From contig CBDFKY010000019.1 of NCBI GenBank assembly GCA_965248995.1, positions 1 to 51,857 of the forward strand: 51,857 nucleotides of DNA, written 5' to 3'. The position numbers and the translations under genes were made by a program. This document shows positions 17,712 through 25,000 of the stretch, one piece after another. The DNA is from CBDFKY01 sp965248995 (lineage in GTDB: Bacteria; Pseudomonadota; Alphaproteobacteria; Rickettsiales; UBA998). Under the pieces are notes generated by a model that was not told the origin of the DNA, made no database searches, and worked only from the letters and a program-made list of their open reading frames with translations. The number at the start of each line of letters is the position of its first letter. Within the stretch, counting starts at the first letter, position 1.

Positions 17712-20417
17712 ATGGCTGAAAATCCTTTTGGCAACATCGCCGGTCTGAACACCACCATTCAAGGCGTCACCAACGTTCTTCGCGGAGTGGTGGGCGCACG
17801 GCGGGCGGGGGATGACGTCCTGCGCACCGATAAAAGCGACGAGGGTGTAAGAACCAGCGGCAACGAAGCCAGCACCACGTCCAATCAGATCAGAACGGCG
17901 AGAAACAGAGCGGTTCTCGCTTCCATCGGCAGCGGTGGAGAGGTGGACGTGCCTCAAACCACCACTCGGACCCGCCGGACCCGCATCAGCAATCCGAATG
18001 GGGGAGAAGACACGGTTATCCAGACAGATGAGCAGATTGAAAATGGCGGGTACGATAGATATAATCCACAAGGCCGCCGGGGACTGACCAATCCGCAGAC
18101 GTATTCGCTGAGCACGCGTGAAAACGAAAACGATGTCGCCATCAACGGCGAAATCAGCGCCGCTGAGGCGGCTCGGGTACTGCGCCGCATGTCAAACGAT
18201 GAACGGGTAGCATTGGCGGATAACCTCCAACGGGCGACCGGCATCCAGATCTTCAGCCGCTCCGGCGGCGTGCGGATTCCCGAACTGGCGGCGGCGGCTA
18301 CGGAATACGGCCGTGCACATTTCAACGACATTTCAGCACTGGAAGCCGGAGACATCGGCGCATGGCGGCAGTTGGAATCGCACGCGGGACGTAACGGACA
18401 ACGTACCAAAGGTTACGGCCAGCCGGATCGCGCGCCTTCCTCATCCGCGGACAATGGCCAGTATGACGATCGCCATAATGACGGCGACATCGACCGGCAG
18501 GAAGCGCTTACGGGATTCCTCAGCCTTCCGTCGGGGCAAAAAGCTGCGTTCATCCGAAATCTTGAAGCATTGACGAACAGCTCCATCCCCATCGAGGGCA
18601 ACGGAGAGCCTGCCGGGATCGCGCTTTCGCAGGCGGTCACGTCGTATGCGCGCCAGCGTTTCAACAATATTTCTCCGCTGGAAGCCGGAAACGTCAACGC
18701 ATGGCGCCAGCTGGCCGACAGTGCGGCGTTCGATGCCGCGAATCTGGATAAAACTCCCCTGCAGCGCTCGCAGCAGCAGCCCCCTTCCGGCAACGGCTCG
18801 GGTTACCCGCTGGAGCCACGCACCGGCGGCACGCCTGAGAATTCCGGAGCGTCACCCGTACCGGCACGGCCCGCACCGATCACCCTGCCCCCTGAAGATC
18901 CTGAAATCCATTCAAAAATCAACGCCCTGATCGACGCAGGCATCAAGGCGAAAAATCTTTCTCCTGAAGCGGATAAAGCGCTTCGCGAGTACACTTCCAG
19001 CCAGTTGGGAGATGCGTTGACCATACTCGGGGTTCAGATCCCGAAAGGTCAAAACCCGGAAGGCGCTTTTTCCGCATGGCTTCAGAAAACTCATCCGGAC
19101 ATCGCCGCCGGCATTAAGGGCGGAACACCCGAAGCAGCGTCGAGTGCACTGAAAGCCGGATTCGACACGCTGCAGCAGGAAGCGCTGGCCGCGCAGGCCG
19201 CATACAAACAGCAGGGCCAGGCCCAGACCGCGGCCCAGCCTGCGAAAAACGGTATTTCCGACGAGGATCTGGCCAATGCGTTCCGCGAAATGGAAAACAA
19301 CCCGGATAAATATGGTAAAAAACCATTGAAGTATGTGGATAATATCAAGAAAGGACTTGGGATGTCCGATACGAACGGCGAGGTCACGCCGGAATTCATT
19401 CATAAGTTTGCGGGAGCCCTGAATCAGTATGCAGACCCTAATACGCTCGAAGCCATCAAGCGCGGGGAAGGTTTTCCGCTGCGGCGTGTCGCGGATCACG
19501 TCTGTCAGGATTATCGTGACGGGTTAAAGGAAACGGCGCAAACTGCCGGACCGCTGGTGGAAAGAGGACAGGCCGCTAACGGCGCCGCTCCCACCGGCAC
19601 CGCCGCTCCCGCCGGGCCTGCGCAAATGCTGTTCGTTAACGGCCATTATGTTGCCCGCGGACCGGAATCCCGCGCCGAGTTTGAAAAGATGCTGGCCCAA
19701 TCCATCACCAACGGCCACAACCGCGCTGAACGTGATGCAAAAACCTATGCTGACTATGCAGCTTCTCATCAGGCACCTGCCGTCGTACCGGCCACTACGG
19801 GAGGCGCCATTTCCGTGAATCTGGAAGCGGCAAGGCAGGCCGCCGCCAACAATGCGCAATTGAATGATCCCCACGCTACGTACCGCATGGCTCAAGGAAC
19901 ACAGCTGCATCCTGACACGGCCAGTGCTTCGGCGCCTGCCATAGTCCCGTCGGCACAGCCCAAACCCGCAGCGCTTACGCCTGAGCAGCAGCAGCTTGCA
20001 GCGCAGGTGACCCAGAAGTTCAACCAGAAACTGGCTGAATTCAAGGAAATGGGTCTTCTTGACGACAAAACGCAAAAGCAGATATTCGGAGAAGCGGAAG
20101 CCTACCTGAACAAAGTCGGCATCCCTACGAACGATGGAAACGTAGTGCAGAACGCGATTGCCTGGGGAGTAAAAAACCAGCCTGATCAGGTAAAAACCAT
20201 TCTGGCGCATGTCGACGACAATCCTATCGTCATGCTTTCCACCGCCAAACCGGCGTTCGAAAAAATCGTCGAGGCATTGAAGCAACAGGCGGCGATGCAG
20301 CAGGCGAAGGGACTTTCCGTTCCGGGCGTCAGCGGCGGCCAAAGCACGAACACGGTCGTTCCTTCCGCCGGTGGTCCGAAATTCAATCCGGCGCCTATTC
20401 CGGCGCTCGGACAGTAG
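17712..20417 (+). CDS. Large hypothetical protein with duplicated internal domain
   Basis: I do not recognise this 901-residue protein. It has no signal peptide or membrane segment and is rich in Ala, Gln, Asn and Pro. An ~80-residue unit is duplicated at about residues 147-225 and 260-338; both end with the conserved pattern 'FNxISxLEAGxxxAWRQL'. Pro-rich linkers follow (about 365-395), then helical Ala/Gln-rich segments to the end. A start with GAGTGAG upstream is reasonable. A strong intrinsic terminator follows directly, so the gene ends its own transcript. Composition and layout recall secreted effector or scaffold-like proteins, but no secretion signal is visible. The function is open. 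Confidence 0.75.
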   Translation: MAENPFGNIAGLNTTIQGVTNVLRGVVGARRAGDDVLRTDKSDEGVRTSGNEASTTSNQIRTARNRAVLASIGSGGEVDVPQTTTRTRRTRISNPNGGEDTVIQTDEQIENGGYDRYNPQGRRGLTNPQTYSLSTRENENDVAINGEISAAEAARVLRRMSNDERVALADNLQRATGIQIFSRSGGVRIPELAAAATEYGRAHFNDISALEAGDIGAWRQLESHAGRNGQRTKGYGQPDRAPSSSADNGQYDDRHNDGDIDRQEALTGFLSLPSGQKAAFIRNLEALTNSSIPIEGNGEPAGIALSQAVTSYARQRFNNISPLEAGNVNAWRQLADSAAFDAANLDKTPLQRSQQQPPSGNGSGYPLEPRTGGTPENSGASPVPARPAPITLPPEDPEIHSKINALIDAGIKAKNLSPEADKALREYTSSQLGDALTILGVQIPKGQNPEGAFSAWLQKTHPDIAAGIKGGTPEAASSALKAGFDTLQQEALAAQAAYKQQGQAQTAAQPAKNGISDEDLANAFREMENNPDKYGKKPLKYVDNIKKGLGMSDTNGEVTPEFIHKFAGALNQYADPNTLEAIKRGEGFPLRRVADHVCQDYRDGLKETAQTAGPLVERGQAANGAAPTGTAAPAGPAQMLFVNGHYVARGPESRAEFEKMLAQSITNGHNRAERDAKTYADYAASHQAPAVVPATTGGAISVNLEAARQAAANNAQLNDPHATYRMAQGTQLHPDTASASAPAIVPSAQPKPAALTPEQQQLAAQVTQKFNQKLAEFKEMGLLDDKTQKQIFGEAEAYLNKVGIPTNDGNVVQNAIAWGVKNQPDQVKTILAHVDDNPIVMLSTAKPAFEKIVEALKQQAAMQQAKGLSVPGVSGGQSTNTVVPSAGGPKFNPAPIPALGQ

Positions 20418-20437
20418 ATTATCTTTCATTTCTCAGA

Positions 20438-20477
20438 ACCTGCCGCATCAAATCCCCTTGATGCGGCAGGTTTTTTG
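20438..20477 (+). terminator. Rho-independent terminator after the 901-residue gene
   Basis: A perfect 14-bp stem (ACCTGCCGCATCAA paired with 20458-20471), a six-base loop and a run of T. It ends about 45 bases before the gltD start, isolating gltD from the upstream gene. Confidence 0.93.
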
Positions 20478-20522
20478 TTGCGCGCATGATAACGGCATGG
20501 TTGACTGAACGTTCTTTTCTGA

Positions 20523-21935
20523 ATGTTTCCCATGCAGCAGTTTCACCGCACCCCCCAATCTTATCCTGAACTTCGCCCTGCCGACGAGCGGGCCGGCGAC
20601 TTCGCGGAAATTTACCGGGAGTTCGCCGACAGACAGGCGCAGGCCCAGTCGGAGCGCTGCCTCCAATGCGGCGTGCCTTTCTGCCAGGTACACTGCCCCC
20701 TGCATAACAACATTCCCGACTGGCTGCGTTATACGGCGGAGGGAAACCTGCGCGCCGCTTATGAAATGGCCGCCTCCACCAACAGTTTTCCCGAAATCTG
20801 CGGACGCATCTGTCCGCAGGACCGCTTATGTGAAGGAAACTGCGTGGTGAATAAAGGCTTCGGCGCGATCACCATCGGCTCGATTGAGAAATACATTACC
20901 GAGGTGGCATGGGATGAAGGATGGGTGCAGACTTTCACGCCATCGTATGAACGTGGACAGTCGGTGGGAATCATCGGCTCCGGCCCGGCCGGTCTGGCGG
21001 CGGCGGAACAGCTGCGCCGCAAAGGATTCACGGTGCACGTCTATGACCGTTCCGACCGTGCCGGCGGACTGCTGATGTACGGCATCCCGAATTTCAAGCT
21101 GGATAAGCATGTGGTGCTGCGCCGCATCCGGCAGTTCGAGGCGAGCGGCGTGATATTTCATTTAAACGTGGATATCGGCAGGGATATCTCCTTCGCCGAA
21201 CTCCGCAGCCGACACGACGCCGTATTGATCGCCACCGGTGTCTATCAGGCGAGAACGTGGGACATTGCGCATCAGCATCAACCCAACCTGCATAAAGCGC
21301 TGGATTTCCTCACCGCCAGCAACCGCGCCGGTCTGGAAGAGGCACTTAACGTCCCGCACATGGTGGCCGAGGGAAAACACGTCGTCGTGGTAGGCGGAGG
21401 GGACACCGCCATGGATTGCGTACGCACCGCCATTCGCCAGAAAGCCGCTTCGGTCACCTGCCTGTACCGGCGTGACCGTGAAAATATGCCGGGTTCGATG
21501 CGCGAAGTGAAACATGCGGAAGCGGAAGGCGTGGTGTTCGAATGGCTGCACGCCCCCGCCCGCTTTCACGGTGAGGCGCGTGTGGAGGCGCTGGACGTAC
21601 AGATGATGCGTCTTGGCGCGGCGGACGCCTCGGGACGGCGCTTTCCCACTCCTATCAACGGCCAGGTACGCCAGATTCCCGCCGATATGGTCATCGCCGC
21701 GCTAGGGTTCGAGCCGGAACCCCTGCCCGTATTGTTCGAGGAACCTGCCCTGAACGTACGTGCGGGCGGCACCATCAAGGTGGATGCGGCCATGATGTGC
21801 TCCCTGGAAGGCGTATTCGCCGCCGGCGACATCGTGCGGGGGGCGTCGCTGGTCGTATGGGCGATCGCCGACGGACGCGACGCGGCGGCGCAGATGATGC
21901 GCTATATGGAAAATAATATGAGAAAAGTGGCGTGA
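20523..21935 (+). CDS. gltD: Glutamate synthase (NADPH) small subunit
   Basis: GltD, 470 residues, passes electrons from NADPH through FAD and Fe-S clusters to the large subunit for glutamate formation. Seen are the N-terminal cluster cysteines ('CLQCGVPFCQVHCPLHNNIP', 'CGRICPQDRLCEGNC'), the FAD-binding 'GIIGSGPAGLAAAEQL', the NADPH-binding 'VVVVGGGDTAMDCVRTA', and the C-terminal 'FAAGDIVRGASLVVWAIADG'. Length is normal. The usual order gltB-gltD is reversed here, and a 139-base gap with palindromic repeats separates it from gltB. The two products should still act as one complex. Confidence 0.95.
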   Translation: MFPMQQFHRTPQSYPELRPADERAGDFAEIYREFADRQAQAQSERCLQCGVPFCQVHCPLHNNIPDWLRYTAEGNLRAAYEMAASTNSFPEICGRICPQDRLCEGNCVVNKGFGAITIGSIEKYITEVAWDEGWVQTFTPSYERGQSVGIIGSGPAGLAAAEQLRRKGFTVHVYDRSDRAGGLLMYGIPNFKLDKHVVLRRIRQFEASGVIFHLNVDIGRDISFAELRSRHDAVLIATGVYQARTWDIAHQHQPNLHKALDFLTASNRAGLEEALNVPHMVAEGKHVVVVGGGDTAMDCVRTAIRQKAASVTCLYRRDRENMPGSMREVKHAEAEGVVFEWLHAPARFHGEARVEALDVQMMRLGAADASGRRFPTPINGQVRQIPADMVIAALGFEPEPLPVLFEEPALNVRAGGTIKVDAAMMCSLEGVFAAGDIVRGASLVVWAIADGRDAAAQMMRYMENNMRKVA

Positions 21936-21952
21936 GGTTCGCCGTTGTCATC

Positions 21953-22058
21953 CTGAGCATAGAAGTTGTCATCCTGAACGTAGAAGTTGTCATCCTGAAC
22001 GTAGTGAAGGATCTCATACGGTTGAAAAAGATCCTTCACTACGTTCAGGATGACAACC
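21953..22058. repeat. Palindromic repeat cluster between gltD and gltB
   Basis: Two truncated copies of 'GTTGTCATCCTGA...' precede a full palindrome: arms 21987-22015 and 22030-22058 are exact 29-base inverted repeats around a 14-base loop. The repeat ends 17 bases before the GIY-YIG start. RNA of this region would form a very stable hairpin between gltD and gltB. Confidence 0.9.
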
Positions 22059-22074
22059 TCAGGCACGAGAGCCG

Positions 22075-25000
22075 ATGATGAAACAGTATTGGATATATCT
22101 GCTTACAAATAAAAGTAACAAAGTGCTCTATACCGGCGTCACCAACAACCTTGAGCGACGGATCTATGAACATAAACATAAACTGTTCAAAGGGTTTTCG
22201 GAACGATACAATCTTTCCAAACTGGTTTACATGGAAGAAACAACAGACATACATGCGGCTATTGCACGTGAAAAACAGATTAAAGGATGGCTGCGCATGA
22301 AAAAGAACGCGCTGATTGAATCGGCAAATCCTGCGTGGAAAGATTTAAGCGAAGACTGGAACACAATTGCTAACGGTTGTCATCCTGAACGAAGTGAAGG
22401 ATCTCACTCAACCTCACAGGATTCTTCGGCTTCGCCTCAGAACGACAACGGCAGCCACCCCGACTATCCCCTGTATGACCCGCGGGACGAACACGATGCC
22501 TGCGGCGTAGGCCTTATCGTCTCCATCAACGGTACCCCGCGCCGCGACGTGGTGGAACGCGGAATCGAAGCCTTGAAATCCGTCTGGCACCGCGGGGCGG
22601 TAAACGCGGACGGCAAAACGGGCGACGGGGCGGGAATCCACCTGCAGATCCCGCAGACGTTCTTCGCCGAGGAACTGCCGGCATATGGCCGGGCAGAGCG
22701 CGAGGGCTGCCTGGTGGGGGTGGGAATGCTGTTCCTGCCGCGCACCAACGCGGAGGCACAGGAACAGGCCCGCCTCATCATCGAGACGGAAATCGTGCGC
22801 TTCGGCTACGATATCATCGGCTGGCGGCAGGTACCGGTCCGGGCGGAAGTGATCGGCGACGACGCCAACAAGGTGCGGCCCGAAATCATGCAGGTATTCA
22901 TCCGCTCATTGCCATATGAAGCGGAAATCCTGTTCGAAACCCACCTCTACATCATTCGCAGGCGTATCGAAAAGGCGGCGCGCGCCGCGGCCATCAACGA
23001 TTGCTATATCTGTTCGTTTTCCAACCGCAGCATCGTTTATAAAGGCTTGTTCCAGGCGGCGCAGCTTTCCGCCTTCTACCCGGAACTGACCGACCCGCTG
23101 GTCACCTCCCGCTACATCATGTTCCACCAGCGCTTCTCCACCAACACCGCACCGAGCTGGAGCATGGCGCAGCCGTTCCGCACGCTGGCCCATAACGGCG
23201 AGATCAACACGCTGCGGGGCAACCTGAACTGGATGAGCAGTTACGAAGCCTGTTTCGGGGCCAAGCGTTTTGAAACCTACAGCGACGACGTCACCCCGAT
23301 CGTCCCGCCGGTCGGATCGGATACGGCGATGCTGGACGCGGTGATGGAATATATCACCCTGTCCGGCAAATCCCTGCCCTTCGCCAAACTGATGATGATC
23401 CCGCCCGCCTGGTCGCGCCAGTCACATATTCCCGAAGCGCACCGCGCGCTTTACGAATACTGCAACTGCCTGATGTCCCCGTGGGACGGCCCGGCGGCGA
23501 TCGTGGCTACGGACGGGCAGTGGGTTATCGCCGGAACCGACCGCAACGGCCTGCGTCCGCTACGCTACGCGATCACCGAAGGCGGGCTGCTGACCATCGG
23601 TTCGGAAACCGGCATGGTTCCCATCTCGGACGACAGGATTCTGGAACTCGGCCAGCTTTCCCCGGGCCAGATGATGGGGGTCGAGATGACGGAAGGGCGA
23701 CTGTATCATGACGGGGAATTGAAGGACGCACTGGCCGCAAGAGAGAATTATGCAGGTAAGGTAACGGCGATTCAAAGACCCGAAATGAACGCCGTCATCC
23801 TGAGCGAAGCGAAGGATCCATTGCCCGAGACGAAATCCTTCACTTCGTTCAGGATGACGATTGATAGTCTCCCCATCCGCCACTATGCCGCCGGGATCAC
23901 TCAGGAAGATATCGAACTGATCTTGGCGCCGATGCTGAGGGACGGCAAGGAAGCGGTCGGCTCCATGGGAGACGATACGCCGCTCGCCATTCTGTCCGAC
24001 CATTACCGCGGCCTGCATCATTTTTTCCGCCAGCATTTCTCGCAAGTGACCAACCCGCCGATCGATCCGCTCCGCGAAGCCCATACCATGAGCCTGATCA
24101 CCCGCGTCGGCGCGATGCATGACATTCTGGGAGATGATCCCGACCTGAGCCATCTACTTCATCTGGACTCTCCCGTATTGCTGGAGGACGACATCGAGGC
24201 CCTGCTGAACCACGCCGGCGACTATACGCATGTCCTCGATATCACCTATCCCGCGACCGACTCGGAATCGGCGCTTCGCCACGCCATCGACGCGATGCTG
24301 CGGGAATCCGCCCATGCGGTGGACGCGGGCAAGCATACGCTAGTGCTGTGTGACCGCAACATCAGCGCCACACGCGTCGCCATGCCGATCATCCTGGCAG
24401 CGGGCGCCCTGCATACACACATGGTAAGGGCCAGCAAGCGCAAACTGCTTTCCATCATCGCCCGCACGTCCGGTGTCTGGGATACGCACAGCATGGCGGT
24501 GCTGATCGGCGTCGGGGCGACCGCTGTCTACCCGTATCTGGCGGAAGCGACAGCATTGCAAGGAATCGGGAATCGGGAAAAAAAGGAATCAGGAAATTCC
24601 AAGTTCCCGATTCCCGATTCCCACTTTCCCGATTCCTCCCTTATCAACCTCAAGACCGCCTACGAACAGGGCCTGCTTAAGATTATGTCCAAAATGGGCA
24701 TCTCCGTCGTCAGCTCCTACCGTGGCGGACGCAACTTCGACGCGATCGGCCTGTCCCGCTCACTGGTGGCGGAATTTTTCCCCGGCCTGGTCTCGCGTAT
24801 TTCGGGCATCGGCTTAAAAGAGATCCATGCGCGCAGCATGAGCCAGCACCAGGCCGCATGGAACCAGGAGGAAGGCAACGTGATCCGCTTACCCGTAGGG
24901 GGATTCTACCGTTACCGCAACCGTGGCGAAATGCACGGGTATGAAGGCAAGCTCATCCACCGCCTGCAGACGGCGTGTGCCACCGGCAGCTACCGGCAGT

